This document shows positions 13,441 through 22,848 of a stretch of 64,000 nt of DNA, one piece after another. A model generated the notes under the pieces. That model was not told the DNA's origin. It ran no database searches and saw only the letters and a list, made by a program, of their open reading frames with translations. Made by a program: the position numbers and the translations under genes. Each line of letters opens with the position of its first letter. Position 1 is the first letter of the stretch. The stretch comes from Actinomadura physcomitrii (GTDB lineage Bacteria; Actinomycetota; Actinomycetes; Streptosporangiales; Streptosporangiaceae), in the NCBI RefSeq assembly GCF_008923205.2, contig NZ_WBMS02000042.1, positions 1 to 64,000 on the forward strand, in the 5' to 3' direction.

Positions 13441-15594
13441 TCAGCCGACCCGGTCGAGGACCTGGGAACGGCCCGAGCGGACCTCACGGGCGGCGAGCCG
13501 GCCCGGCGCCCAGATGCGCCGCCCGAGGTCGTGCGACAGGGCGGGCAGCAGCAGCGACCGGACGACCAGCGTGTCGAACAGGACACCGAACGCCACGACG
13601 AAGCCCATCTCCACCATGGACACCAGCGGCAGCGTCGCCATCGCGCCGAACGTCGCCGCCAGCACCACCCCGGCCGAGGTGATGACGCCCCCGGTGACGG
13701 TGAGGCCGCGCTGGATGCCACGCCGCGTGCCAAGGGTTTGGGACTCTTCCCGTACGCGGTGCATGAGGAAGATGTTGTAGTCGACCCCGAGCGCCACCAG
13801 GAAGGTGAACGCCTGCAGGGGGAACCCTGTGTCGGTGCCCTCGAAGCCGAAGCCGTGCCTGAAGATGAGCGCGCACGCGCCAAGCGAGGCGAGGAACGAC
13901 AGGACGACGGTGCCCATCATCAGCAGCGGCGCGACGAGCGCGCGCAGCAGCAGGACGAGGATGACGAAGACCACGCCCAGCACGACCGGGATGATGACCT
14001 TGTTGTCACGGGTGGAGGCGCGCTTGGTGTCCAGGGACGTGGCGGTGGTGCCGCCCACCTTCGCGTCGGCGGATGGGACGGCGTGCACCGCGTTCCGGAG
14101 CCGGTCGATGGTCCGCTCGGCCGCCTTGCTGTCGGCGGGGTCGCGCAAGGTCGCCTCGTACATGACGAGCCCGTTCGCGGTGGCGGGCGGGCTGACCTGG
14201 GCGACACCCTGTGTGCGTGCGGCCGCGGCGGCGATCTGGGGCGCCGCCGACGCCTTGCCGATGATGACGGCCGGGGAGCCGGATCCGGCGGGGTAGTGCC
14301 GCGCCAGGCTCTCCTGCCCGACGATCGAGTCGGGACGTCCGGTGAACTGCCCGGCGTTGGAGAGGCCGTCGGCCTTGAGCGAGCCGAGGCCGAAGGTAAG
14401 GCCGACCAGGACGATGCCGGTGGTGATCCAGAGCGCGCGCGAGCGCCTGCCCACGAGGGCCGCCACGCGGGACCAGATCCCGTGTTCCGCCTCGTACGCC
14501 TCGGGCTCGAGGTATTTGGCGTCGTAGCGCGGGACGAGCGGCCAGAACACCCAGCGGCCGAAGATGACGAGCAGGGCGGGCAGGAGCGTGACCATCGCGG
14601 CGAGCGCCGTGAGGACGCCCGCCGCCGCGACGGGGCCGAGCCCGGCGGTGGAGTTCAGGTCGGCGAGCAGCAGGCACAGCAGGCCGACGGCGACGGTCGC
14701 GGCGGAGGCGACGGCGACGGTCGCGGCGGAGGCGATGACGGCGGGCGCGGCGCGGCGCAGGGCGAACGCCATGGCCTCGTGCCGGTCCTCGTGGCGGTGG
14801 AGCTCTTCGCGGTAGCGGGCGACGAGCAGGAGGGCGTAGTCGGTCGCGACGCCGAAGACCAGCACGGTCATGATGCCGGAGCTCATCCCGTTGACGGTCA
14901 GGTCGGCGTACTTGGCCAGCAGGTAGATGACGGACTGGGCGAGCCCAAGGGCGAAGACGGCGCTGAGCACCGGGATGAACCACAGCACGGGGCTGCGGTA
15001 GATGATCAGCAGCAGGACGATCACGACGATGCCGGCGGCCATGAGCAGGAAGCCGTCGAGGCTCTGGAACACGCCGAACTGGTCGGAGCCGGCGCCGGCG
15101 GGCCCGGTGACGTGCGCGGACAGTCCGGGCGGGCCGCGCTTGACGATGTCGCGGGCCTGGTCGACGGCGTCGGTCACGTCGTCGCTGTTGATCGGGACGA
15201 GGGTCTCCAGCGCCTTGCCGTCCTCGGCCGGGATCGGTCCCCGCGCCTTCTCGGCGCCGGGGAGGCGCTCGAAGGCGTGCGTGTCGGAGGCGGCCTTGGC
15301 GCGGTCGGCGGCGGTGATGCCGGAGGGGCGTTCGTAGACGATGACGGCGAGCATCGTCTCGTCCTTGCGGAAAGTGTCCTGCTGCTTGACGATCCGCGTG
15401 GACTCGGCGCTGGCGGGCAACCAGGACGCGGCGTCGTTGTCCTCGACGTCGGCCAGCTTGCCGGCGAGCGGGCCGAGGGCGGCCAGCAGGACGATCCAGA
15501 CGGCGAGGACGGCCCATTTGCCGCGGCGTCCGGCGATCGGCCCGGCGGGCCCGCGGGCCGGTGTTCTGGGGGGAGCCTGGCTCTGTGCGCGCAT
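13441..15594 (-). CDS. MMPL-family RND transporter
   Basis: A 717-residue membrane protein with two homologous halves, each one membrane segment, a periplasmic domain of about 150 residues, and five clustered membrane segments. Typical MMPL motifs are visible: FGVATDYALLLVARYREELH in half one and VALGVDYNIFLMHRVREE in half two, which carry the proton-relay Asp-Tyr pairs. Such pumps export lipids or drugs. The ATG at 15594 has CAGGAG 7 bases upstream. The fourth half-one segment carries a fresh 24-bp tandem duplication. Inverted repeats in the upstream region suggest local repression, but no regulator gene is adjacent. Confidence 0.88.
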   Translation of the reverse strand: MRAQSQAPPRTPARGPAGPIAGRRGKWAVLAVWIVLLAALGPLAGKLADVEDNDAASWLPASAESTRIVKQQDTFRKDETMLAVIVYERPSGITAADRAKAASDTHAFERLPGAEKARGPIPAEDGKALETLVPINSDDVTDAVDQARDIVKRGPPGLSAHVTGPAGAGSDQFGVFQSLDGFLLMAAGIVVIVLLLIIYRSPVLWFIPVLSAVFALGLAQSVIYLLAKYADLTVNGMSSGIMTVLVFGVATDYALLLVARYREELHRHEDRHEAMAFALRRAAPAVIASAATVAVASAATVAVGLLCLLLADLNSTAGLGPVAAAGVLTALAAMVTLLPALLVIFGRWVFWPLVPRYDAKYLEPEAYEAEHGIWSRVAALVGRRSRALWITTGIVLVGLTFGLGSLKADGLSNAGQFTGRPDSIVGQESLARHYPAGSGSPAVIIGKASAAPQIAAAAARTQGVAQVSPPATANGLVMYEATLRDPADSKAAERTIDRLRNAVHAVPSADAKVGGTTATSLDTKRASTRDNKVIIPVVLGVVFVILVLLLRALVAPLLMMGTVVLSFLASLGACALIFRHGFGFEGTDTGFPLQAFTFLVALGVDYNIFLMHRVREESQTLGTRRGIQRGLTVTGGVITSAGVVLAATFGAMATLPLVSMVEMGFVVAFGVLFDTLVVRSLLLPALSHDLGRRIWAPGRLAAREVRSGRSQVLDRVG
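14687..14734. repeat. perfect 24-bp tandem duplication inside the MMPL gene
   Basis: Bases 14687 to 14710 are repeated exactly at 14711 to 14734. The unit encodes eight residues, producing ASAATVAVASAATVAVGLL in a membrane helix. The reading frame is kept. Relatives usually carry one copy, so this looks like a recent slip that lengthens the helix by eight residues. Confidence 0.8.
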
Positions 15595-15623
15595 GGTCGA
15601 TCTCCTGGGGATGCCCGTTGATC

Positions 15624-15695
15624 TCGCGATATGACGTGAAACTCGCTCAGAACCAGAGTCTCTCTGATGAAGAGAGAAAGCAAGTTATATCGCGA
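15624..15695. promoter_or_regulatory. paired operator-like inverted repeats upstream of the MMPL gene
   Basis: TCGCGATAT at 15624 to 15632 is repeated in reverse complement as ATATCGCGA at 15687 to 15695. Between them TCTCTCT and AGAGAGA (15659 to 15677) form a 19-bp dyad with a 5-base centre. The whole stretch is unusually AT-rich for this genome. This fits a repressible promoter for the transporter at 15594, for example by a TetR- or MarR-type protein encoded elsewhere. Confidence 0.55.
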
Positions 15696-15766
15696 AATCT
15701 CGGGGTAGCCTCAGGGTTCCCTTAGGGGTGGCCTCAGGGACGCCCCCCGGGGTGGCCGTAGCACGA

Positions 15767-15806
15767 CGAAGGCCGGAGGAACCCGGTCGGGTTCCTCCGG
15801 CCTTCG
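15767..15806 (-). terminator. strong terminator after the FmdB-type gene
   Basis: A perfect 18-bp stem CGAAGGCCGGAGGAACCC and its complement enclose the tetraloop GGTC, 27 bases beyond the stop of the gene at 15833 on the complement strand. Confidence 0.85.
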
Positions 15807-15832
15807 GAAGCGCGGTGGGGCGTGCCCTGGAG

Positions 15833-16186
15833 TCAGGCCACCTTCTCGGACGAAGAGGACTTCGACGGCGAGGCGGAAGACGAGGACGACGAGTCGCTCG
15901 ACGAGCTCGACGAGGAGGACGTGTCGGACTTGCCGGAGTCACCGCTCGACGACGACGAGCCGTTCGACCCGTTGGACGAGCTGCCCACGGTGGAGGACGA
16001 CTTGCCGGAGCCGCGGCTGTCGGTGCGGTAGAAGCCCGACCCCTTGAAGATGATCCCCGCGGCGGAGAAGACCTTGCGGAGCTTTCCGTTGCACGCCGGG
16101 CATTCGGTCAGCGCGTCGTCGCTGAACTTCTGCACGACCTCCAGAGGCTCGCCGCACTCGGTGCAAACGTACTGATACGTCGGCAA
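15833..16186 (-). CDS. FmdB-type zinc-ribbon protein with serine-rich tail (Ruc-like chaperone)
   Basis: A 117-residue protein. Residues 1 to 45 form a zinc ribbon with Cys8, Cys11, Cys29 and Cys32 (YVCTEC, TECPAC). Residues 60 to 117 are almost only Ser, Gly, Asp and Lys, an intrinsically disordered tail. This is the architecture of mycobacterial Rv0991c (Ruc), a redox-regulated chaperone in which zinc release activates the protein; the neighbourhood with 5-FCL and galU is also the Rv0991c neighbourhood. The start is TTG at 16186 with a perfect AGGAGG six bases upstream. Confidence 0.8.
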   Translation of the reverse strand: MPTYQYVCTECGEPLEVVQKFSDDALTECPACNGKLRKVFSAAGIIFKGSGFYRTDSRGSGKSSSTVGSSSNGSNGSSSSSGDSGKSDTSSSSSSSSDSSSSSSASPSKSSSSEKVA

Positions 16187-16296
16187 CGGTTCCTCCTAGC
16201 TGACTCAGCCCGGGCGCCGTCCGGGACTGGCACTCACTCTAGATGACTGCTAATGGTACCCATGCCTGGAACACGATTCGCCGCGGGTCTGTTCCC

Positions 16297-16342
16297 GGGC
16301 CCCGGCGAGGTCATGTACCGGGCCCCGGCGCGGTCATGTACC
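16297..16342. repeat. 23-bp tandem duplication over the antiporter stop codon
   Basis: Bases 16297 to 16319 and 16320 to 16342 are identical except for one base (A versus C at unit position 12). The second unit contains the stop codon and last codons of the antiporter gene on the complement strand, so the first unit is a copied gene end lying just downstream. Confidence 0.8.
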
Positions 16343-17818
16343 GGTCTCGCCGAACCAGCCGGCCAGCTTCCCGCGGCGGCTGATGGCGCGCAGCCTGCGC
16401 TCCGTGGTCTCGCGCACGGTGTCGGTGGTCACCACCAGGAGCGTGTCGCCGCTCTGCAGGCGCGTGGTTGGTTCCGGCACGAAGCTCTCCCCGTCCCGGA
16501 CGACGAGGGTGATGGACGCTCCGGCGGGCAGCCGCAGCTCGAAGATCTCCACACCGCTCAACCGGGAGTCGGGCGGGATGCGGACTTCGAGCAGGTCCGC
16601 ATGGAGCTCCTCCAGGGGTGCGGCCTCCACGTCCAGCTCCCGGGTCTGTTCGTCGCTCTTGAGGCGGCACCAGCGCGCCACCAGGGGCAGCGTGGGGCCC
16701 TGCAGGAGCGTGAACACCACGACGATGTTGAAGACGATGGAGAAGAGCCGGTCGGCGTCGGGCACGTCCTCCACCATCGGGATGGTGGCCAGGACGATGG
16801 GGACGGCGCCGCGCAGCCCCGCCCATGAGGCGAAGACCTTCTCGCCCCACGACAGCTTGAACCCGATCGAGGACAGGACGACCGACACGGGGCGCGCCAC
16901 GAGCAGCAGCACGAACCCGATGACGAGCGCCGGGACGATCTGGCCGGGGAGCGCGCTGGGCGAGGCCAGCAGCCCCAGCATCACGAACAGCCCGATCTGG
17001 GCGAGCCAGCCGATGCCTTCGGCGAAGCCCCTCGTGGCCGGTCGGTGCGGCAGGCGCGCATTGCCCAGCACTAGCGCGCTCACATAGACGGCCAGGAAGC
17101 CGCTCGCGTGCAGCAGCGTGGCGGCGCCGTAGGAGCCGATGGACAGCGACATCACGGCGATGGGATAGAGGCCGGATGCGGGGAGGGCGACGCGGCGCAG
17201 CGCCTGTGCGCCGAGCCAGCCGATCGCGAAGCCGAGCAGGCCGCCGGCGGCGAGTTCGTACACCATCACGCCGGCGAGTTCGGCGAGGTTGGGGACGGTG
17301 TGCTCGACGCTGAGCGTCGCCACGATGATCACGACGGGCGCGTCGTTGAAGCCGGACTCGGCTTCGAGCAGCCCGGTCAGCCGGGACGGCAGGGGCAGCC
17401 GGCGCAGCACCGAGAACACGGCCGCGGCGTCGGTGGGGGCGAGCACGGCGGCCAGCAGGAACGCCGGGCGCCAGTCCATCCCGATGAGCCACTGGGCGGC
17501 GAGCGCCACCACCGCGATGCTGATCAGGGTGCCGATGATGGAGACGCTGATCGCGGCGGGCACGGACGGCCGCACGTGCCGCCAGCTGGTGGTGAGGCCG
17601 CCCTCGGCGAGGATCAGGACGAGCGCGGCGAGGCCGAGCGTCTCGGCCAGTTCGGCGTTGTCGAAGTCGATGTGCAGGGGACCGGACTCGCCGATGAAGA
17701 GGCCGAGGCCGATGTACGCCAGGAGGGTCGGCAGGCCGGCCTGATGCGACAGCCGGACCGCGACGATGGCGCTGAGTACGAGCACGGCCCCGAGGAGTAG
17801 CCAGATGTCGAGATGCAC
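16334..17818 (-). CDS. CPA1-family potassium/proton antiporter (NhaP2/CvrA type)
   Basis: A 494-residue protein. Twelve or so membrane segments fill residues 3 to 385, with the ion-site stretch VLAPTDAAAVFSVLRR and the following GLLEAESGFNDAPVVIIVA typical of NhaP/CvrA exchangers. Residues 400 to 490 are a cytoplasmic TrkA-C-like domain (GVEIFELRLPAGASITLVVR, TRLQSGDTLLVVTT) that senses nucleotides in relatives. It should move K+ or Na+ outward for protons. The start is GTG at 17818 with a GGTGGG-like site. The 3' end is duplicated immediately downstream. Confidence 0.85.
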   Translation of the reverse strand: MHLDIWLLLGAVLVLSAIVAVRLSHQAGLPTLLAYIGLGLFIGESGPLHIDFDNAELAETLGLAALVLILAEGGLTTSWRHVRPSVPAAISVSIIGTLISIAVVALAAQWLIGMDWRPAFLLAAVLAPTDAAAVFSVLRRLPLPSRLTGLLEAESGFNDAPVVIIVATLSVEHTVPNLAELAGVMVYELAAGGLLGFAIGWLGAQALRRVALPASGLYPIAVMSLSIGSYGAATLLHASGFLAVYVSALVLGNARLPHRPATRGFAEGIGWLAQIGLFVMLGLLASPSALPGQIVPALVIGFVLLLVARPVSVVLSSIGFKLSWGEKVFASWAGLRGAVPIVLATIPMVEDVPDADRLFSIVFNIVVVFTLLQGPTLPLVARWCRLKSDEQTRELDVEAAPLEELHADLLEVRIPPDSRLSGVEIFELRLPAGASITLVVRDGESFVPEPTTRLQSGDTLLVVTTDTVRETTERRLRAISRRGKLAGWFGETGT

Positions 17819-17839
17819 ATCCCACCCTTCGGGGTCGTC

Positions 17840-17852
17840 AAAGTTGAACTTT
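17840..17852. promoter_or_regulatory. 13-bp palindrome upstream of the antiporter gene
   Basis: AAAGTTGAACTTT is perfectly symmetric and lies 22 bases before the antiporter start in an AT-rich promoter zone. It is a candidate operator. Confidence 0.4.
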
Positions 17853-17899
17853 TAGCAATACTACAGATTAATGCGTCAAATGCATACTTGCGGTTGATG

Positions 17900-17923
17900 A
17901 ACGGGACGTCTAGAACGTCCGTT
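17900..17923 (-). terminator. hairpin at the end of the dehydrogenase gene
   Basis: AACGGGACGT and ACGTCCGTT pair with one bulged G around CTAGA. It overlaps the stop codon of the 2-hydroxyacid dehydrogenase gene on the complement strand. It probably ends that transcript before the antiporter promoter. Confidence 0.45.
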
Positions 17924-18911
17924 ATCTCCGTCTGACCTGCGGATCCACCCCGTTGACCACGTTCTGCACCGCGTGTCCCTGGACGGCCCTGGTGACGTTG
18001 TCGAGCAGCATCGTCACGATGTTCCGCTGCGCCTGCGTCGTCCCGCCCGCCGCGTGCGGTGACAGCAGGACGTTCTCGTGCGCGCGCAGAGGGTGGTCGG
18101 CCGCGGGAGGCTCCTCGTCGAAGACGTCCAGGGCGGCGCCGGCGAGCCGTCCCGACTCCAGCGCGGCGAGGACGGCGTCGTCCGGCGCGATGCCCCCGCG
18201 CGCCACGTTCACCAGCAGCGCCTTGTCGGGGAGTAGCGCGAGACGATCCGGGCCTATGAGACCGCGCGTATCGTCGGTGAGCGGCAGGGCGAGCACCAGG
18301 ATGTCGGACGCGGCGAGCAGATCGTCCAGCTCCTTGTAGGGGACCGGTGCCGATTCGCGCGGACGCCTCGTCCAGTACGACACCTCGCAGCCGAGAGCCT
18401 GGAACAGCCGCGCCGCCTCCGCGCCTATGGCCCCGTAACCGACGACTCCTACGCGCTGCGCATGGACTTCCCTTGTGCCCCGCGCCAGAAGCTCCGCCTG
18501 CGGCCAGTCGCCCGCGCGCACACGCCGGTCGCCCCAGAGGAGGTGGCGGCACAGGGCGAACGCGGCGCCGACCGCCCATTCGGCCACTCCGCGAGCGTTG
18601 GCACCCGCGGCGTTGGCCAGCGGCACACCCGCCCGTGCCAGCGCGTCGCCGTCGATGCTGTCCGTCCCCACCCCGGGCATCTGCACGAACGCCAGACGCG
18701 GCGCCGCGGCGACGGCCTCGGCGTCGAGCTTCAGCCGGCCGCTGAAGTCGCCGATGACCAGCTCGGCGTCCGGGAGCGCCGCGAGGAGGCCGGGACGGTC
18801 CCTGGTCTTCGGGAACGTCACCTCCACGGCGTCGCCGAACGATCCGAACAGGCCCCGCACGATGTCCTCCCCCAGCGGGGGGAGGGAAAGGATCCGCCAC
18901 GGCGCCGTCAT
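17922..18911 (-). CDS. D-isomer specific 2-hydroxyacid dehydrogenase
   Basis: A 329-residue NAD-dependent oxidoreductase related to phosphoglycerate and hydroxypyruvate dehydrogenases. The nucleotide-binding motif VGVVGYGAIGAEAARLFQAL lies at about residues 153 to 172. Catalytic residues are visible as Arg in LVNVARGGIAPDDAVL, Glu in LDVFDEEPPAADHPL, and His in LLSPHAAGGTTQAQ. The substrate cannot be told from sequence. It is a single-gene unit with its own hairpin at the end. It starts with ATG at 18911. Confidence 0.85.
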   Translation of the reverse strand: MTAPWRILSLPPLGEDIVRGLFGSFGDAVEVTFPKTRDRPGLLAALPDAELVIGDFSGRLKLDAEAVAAAPRLAFVQMPGVGTDSIDGDALARAGVPLANAAGANARGVAEWAVGAAFALCRHLLWGDRRVRAGDWPQAELLARGTREVHAQRVGVVGYGAIGAEAARLFQALGCEVSYWTRRPRESAPVPYKELDDLLAASDILVLALPLTDDTRGLIGPDRLALLPDKALLVNVARGGIAPDDAVLAALESGRLAGAALDVFDEEPPAADHPLRAHENVLLSPHAAGGTTQAQRNIVTMLLDNVTRAVQGHAVQNVVNGVDPQVRRR

Positions 18912-19084
18912 CTCGAACCTCCCGGTGAGCCTCGCGTCCGACCGCGGTCCCCGAAGCCGCGATCTTGCCGACTCTCACCCTATGCGGCCGTCCGGTACTG
19001 GCCACAGGGCCAGGTCCTGCTGACCGCGAGGCCACACCTCCAAGGCCGCGAGAGGCGCCTTCCCGGGCGTCCTGCCGCCCCGCC

Positions 19085-19666
19085 TCAGCCGAACCGCACC
19101 AGCCCCCCGGACGGCGTCGCCGCGGCGCGCACGCGCTGGTCGTGCGGCTCCGAAGGGAGCTCGTCCACCAGCTCGGAGTCGTACACCAGCCCGACCGTCA
19201 GGATCGCGGGCCCCACCCGGGCGAGCGCCCGGTCGTACGAACCGCCGCCGCGGCCCAGCCGCATCCCCGTCCGGTCGACCGCGACCGCCGGGGCCAGCAC
19301 CACGTCCGCGCTGGCCACGGCCCCCGTGCCGCGCGGCGGCTCGGTCGGCTCCAGGCATCCGCGCGGGCCCGGCGCCAGCGAGTCGGGGCCCTCGTAGGAC
19401 GCCCAGTCGAGGTCGCCGTCCGGCAGCAGGCGGGGGAGGAGCACGTACGCGCCGCGCTTCCACAGCGCGAACAGCAGGCTCCTGGTGTCCGGTTCGGTGC
19501 CCGTGGAGACGTAGGCGGCGATCGTCCCCGCCATCTCGATCTCGGGAACGGACAGCAGCGCGTCGCGCAGCGACCTGCCCGCCGCGGCGCGCTCCTCGGG
19601 ACCCATGATCCCACGCCTTTCCAGCAGTCCGGTGCGGACGCCGGTCTTCGAAACGATGTCGTGCAC
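19085..19666 (-). CDS. 5-formyltetrahydrofolate cyclo-ligase
   Basis: A 193-residue enzyme that converts 5-formyl-THF to 5,10-methenyl-THF using ATP. The family core is visible: GTIAAYVSTGTEPDTRSLLF, then KRGAYVLLPRLLPDGDLDW, and the C-terminal signature RLGRGGGSYDRALAR. I place the start at the GTG at 19666, with GAGGAC about 6 bases before it, since this gives the usual family N-terminus; an internal ATG would lose the first helix. It is divergent from galU across 33 bp, the order known from Rv0992c and Rv0993. Confidence 0.88.
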   Translation of the reverse strand: MHDIVSKTGVRTGLLERRGIMGPEERAAAGRSLRDALLSVPEIEMAGTIAAYVSTGTEPDTRSLLFALWKRGAYVLLPRLLPDGDLDWASYEGPDSLAPGPRGCLEPTEPPRGTGAVASADVVLAPAVAVDRTGMRLGRGGGSYDRALARVGPAILTVGLVYDSELVDELPSEPHDQRVRAAATPSGGLVRFG

Positions 19667-19699
19667 GCTGTTGTCCTCGTGGATGGCTAGGGTCTGTTC

Positions 19700-20635
19700 A
19701 TGGTCGACATTGCACCCGTGCTCAAGGCCGTCGTCCCGGCGGCAGGCCTCGGTACCCGATTCTTGCCCGCCACGAAGGCGACGCCAAAGGAAATGCTGCC
19801 CGTCGTCGACAAACCGGCGATCCAGTACGTCGTCGAGGAGGCCGTGGACGCCGGCCTCAGCGACGTGCTGATGATCACCGGGCGCAGCAAGCGGTCCATC
19901 GAGGACCACTTCGACCGCGCCTACGAGCTGGAGGAGGCGCTCAACGCCAAGGGTGACAGCGAGCGCCTCGCGGCCATCCGCGAGTCCGCCGACCTGGCGA
20001 TCATGCACTACGTCCGGCAGGGCGAGCCGCGCGGGCTCGGCCACGCGGTGCACTGCGCCCGCCAGCACGTCGGCCACGAGCCGTTCGCGGTGCTGCTCGG
20101 CGACGACATGATCGACGCGCGCGACAAGCTCCTGCAGCGGATGATCGAGGTGCGCGGCCAGTACGGCGGCAGCGTCGTCGCGCTGATGGAGGTCGAGCCC
20201 GACCAGGTGTCCGCCTACGGCTGCGCCGCGATCGAGGCGACCGGCGAGGACGACGTCGTGCGCATCTCCGACCTGGTCGAAAAGCCCGCCGCCGAGGAGG
20301 CGCCGAGCAACTGGATCATCATCGGCCGGTACGTCTGCGACCCCGCGGTGTTCGACGTGCTGGAGAAGACCCCGCCCGGGCGCGGCGGCGAGATCCAGCT
20401 GACCGACGCGCTGCGCACCCTCGCCGACATGCCCGCCGAGAACGGCGGCGGCGTGTACGGCGTGAAGTTCCGCGGCCGCCGCTACGACACCGGCAACAAG
20501 CTGGAGTACCTGCGGACGGTCGTGCAGTTCGCCGCCGAACGCCCCGATCTGGCGCCCGAGTTCATCCCGTGGCTGCGCGAGTTCGTGCAGGCCCATGACG
20601 CCGCCGACGGCGTGGGCGGCTCCGCCGACGCGTGA
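19700..20635 (+). CDS. galU: UTP-glucose-1-phosphate uridylyltransferase
   Basis: A 311-residue nucleotidyltransferase making UDP-glucose for cell-wall and storage polysaccharides. Visible motifs: VPAAGLGTRFLPATKATPKE (residues 12 to 31, nucleotide binding), LPVVDKPAIQYVVEEAV, the sugar-site FAVLLGDDMID, and EIQLTDAL. A TAGGGT hexamer lies 7 bases before the ATG, so the gene may be leaderless. It is divergent from the 5-FCL gene and is followed by moeA after 40 bases. Confidence 0.93.
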   Translation: MVDIAPVLKAVVPAAGLGTRFLPATKATPKEMLPVVDKPAIQYVVEEAVDAGLSDVLMITGRSKRSIEDHFDRAYELEEALNAKGDSERLAAIRESADLAIMHYVRQGEPRGLGHAVHCARQHVGHEPFAVLLGDDMIDARDKLLQRMIEVRGQYGGSVVALMEVEPDQVSAYGCAAIEATGEDDVVRISDLVEKPAAEEAPSNWIIIGRYVCDPAVFDVLEKTPPGRGGEIQLTDALRTLADMPAENGGGVYGVKFRGRRYDTGNKLEYLRTVVQFAAERPDLAPEFIPWLREFVQAHDAADGVGGSADA

Positions 20636-20675
20636 CGACCCGTCACACTGGTTCAAGGGGGCTGGGGAGATGGGC

Positions 20676-21877
20676 ATGAGAACGGTCGATGAGCACCTGA
20701 CGGAGATTCTCGGCAGCGTCGCGGCGCTGCCGCCGCTCGACCTCGCGCTGCTGGAGGCGCAGGGGACGGTGCTCGCCGAGCCCGTCACCGCGCCGGTCCC
20801 GCTGCCCCCGTTCGACAACTCCGCGATGGACGGCTACGCCGTCGTCGCGGCGGACATCGCCGGGGCCACCGAGGCGGAACCGGTCACGCTGCCCGTGGTC
20901 GGGGACATCGTGGCCGGCGACCCGGGCGTCTCGGCGATCCGGACGGGCCTGACCGCGCGCATCATGACGGGCGCCCCGCTGCCCGCCGGCGCCGACGCGG
21001 TCATCCCGGTCGAGTGGACCGACGGCGGTGCCGCGACCGTCCGCGTCAGCCGTCCCGCACCGGCGGGGAACTACATCCGGCGGTCCGGCGAGGACGTCCT
21101 CGCCGGGCAGACCGTCGTGGAGGCCGGGACGCGGCTGGGCGCGACGCAGATCGGCATGGTCGCCGCGGTAGGGCGCTCCCATGTCGTCGTCAGGCCGAAG
21201 CCGCGCGTCGTCGTCGTCTCCACGGGGGACGAGCTGCAGGAGCCCGGTGCGCCGCTCGCGCACGGGCAGATCTGGGAGTCCAACAGCTACATGCTCACCG
21301 CCGCCGTGGTGGAGGCGGGCGGGATGGGCTTCCGGCAGGCGACCGTCCACGACGAGCCCGCCAAGGTCATGGAGATGCTGGAGGACCAGCTCGTCCGTGC
21401 CGACGCCATCGTCACCTCCGGCGGCGTGTCCATGGGCACCAGGGACGTGGTGAAGGAGGTGCTGTCCGGCACCGGCACCGTGCGGTTCCACAAGGTGCGT
21501 ATGCGTCCGGGCAAGCCGCAGGGGTTCGGGCTACTGGAAGGCACGCCCGTCTTCACGCTGCCGGGGAACCCCGTAAGCGCGTACGTCTCGTTCCAGGTTT
21601 TCGTGCGTCCCGCACTGCGCGCCATGCAGGGGCTGCCGCCCGAACCGATGCCCACCGTCAGCGCCGTCCTGGCCGAGGACATCAAGTCGCCCGCCGGGCT
21701 GCGGCACTTCGTGCGCGGGCGGCTGGCGTTCAACCGCAGCCACTACACCGTCACCCCGGCGGAGACGCAGGGGTCCCACCAGCTCGGCTCGCTCGCCATG
21801 GCGAACGCGCTGATCGTCCTGCCGGAGGACAGCGAGGCGCTGCCCGCCGGCTCGCACGTCGACGTCATGAGGTTGCC

Positions 21878-21881
<4 letters not shown>
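20676..21881 (+). CDS. moeA: MoeA-family protein, likely the gephyrin-like divisome protein Glp
   Basis: A 401-residue gephyrin/MoeA fold. Residues 1 to 170 carry PLPPFDNSAMDGYAVVAADI and TGAPLPAGADAV; the MPT-binding domain has STGDEL, ESNSYML, TSGGVSMGTRD and LPGNPVSAYVSF. MoeA inserts molybdate into molybdopterin. The place between galU and rimJ/SepX is that of actinobacterial Glp, reported to act with FtsZ and the membrane receptor GlpR in division. Both roles are possible, as moaC and mogA follow in ATGA overlaps. The ATG at 20676 fits GGGGAG better than the one at 20670. Confidence 0.88.
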
Positions 21882-22353
<472 letters not shown>

Positions 22354-22357
<4 letters not shown>

Positions 22358-22842
22358 TCCGCGCGATGGCGGTCACCGTGTCCAACCGCGCGGCGGCCGG
22401 GGTGTACGCGGACAAGTCGGGCCCGGTGCTGGTCGAGCTGCTGGAGGACCTCGGCTGCCAGGTGGACGGCCCCGTCGTGGTGCCGGACGGCGAGCCGGTC
22501 GCCGAGGTGCTGCGCGACGCCGTCGCGCAGGGCTACGACGTCGTCGTCACGTCCGGCGGCACCGGCCTCACCCCGACCGACCGGACGCCGGAGATGACCC
22601 GGCTCGTCATCGAGCGGGAGGTCCCCGGGATCGCCGAGGCGATCCGGCTGGAGGGCCGCGACAAGGTGCCCGCCGCGATCCTGTCCCGCGGCCTCGCCGG
22701 GCTCGCCGGGCGGACGCTGATCGTCAACCTGCCCGGCTCGACCGGCGGCGTCCGCGACGGCATGGCCGTCCTCGGCCGCGTCCTGGCGCACGCCGTCGAC
22801 CAGATCGGCGGCGGCGACCACCCCCGCCCCGCTTCGGGATGA
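22354..22842 (+). CDS. mogA: molybdopterin adenylyltransferase-type protein (MogA/MoaB)
   Basis: A 162-residue protein of the MoaB/MogA fold that adenylates molybdopterin before metal insertion. Typical motifs: VTVSNRAAAGVYADKSGPVL, the TSGGTGLTPTDRTPEMT loop, and NLPGSTGGVRDGMAVL. It is the third gene of the moeA-moaC-mogA run, each joined by an ATGA overlap. Whether it is better called MogA or MoaB cannot be settled by eye. Confidence 0.88.
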
Positions 22843-22848
22843 ACTGGG

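Noticed and set aside
13531..15621. Long open frame antisense to the MMPL gene
   Set aside because: Asp/Glu/Gly/Arg-rich shadow without start signals or motifs.
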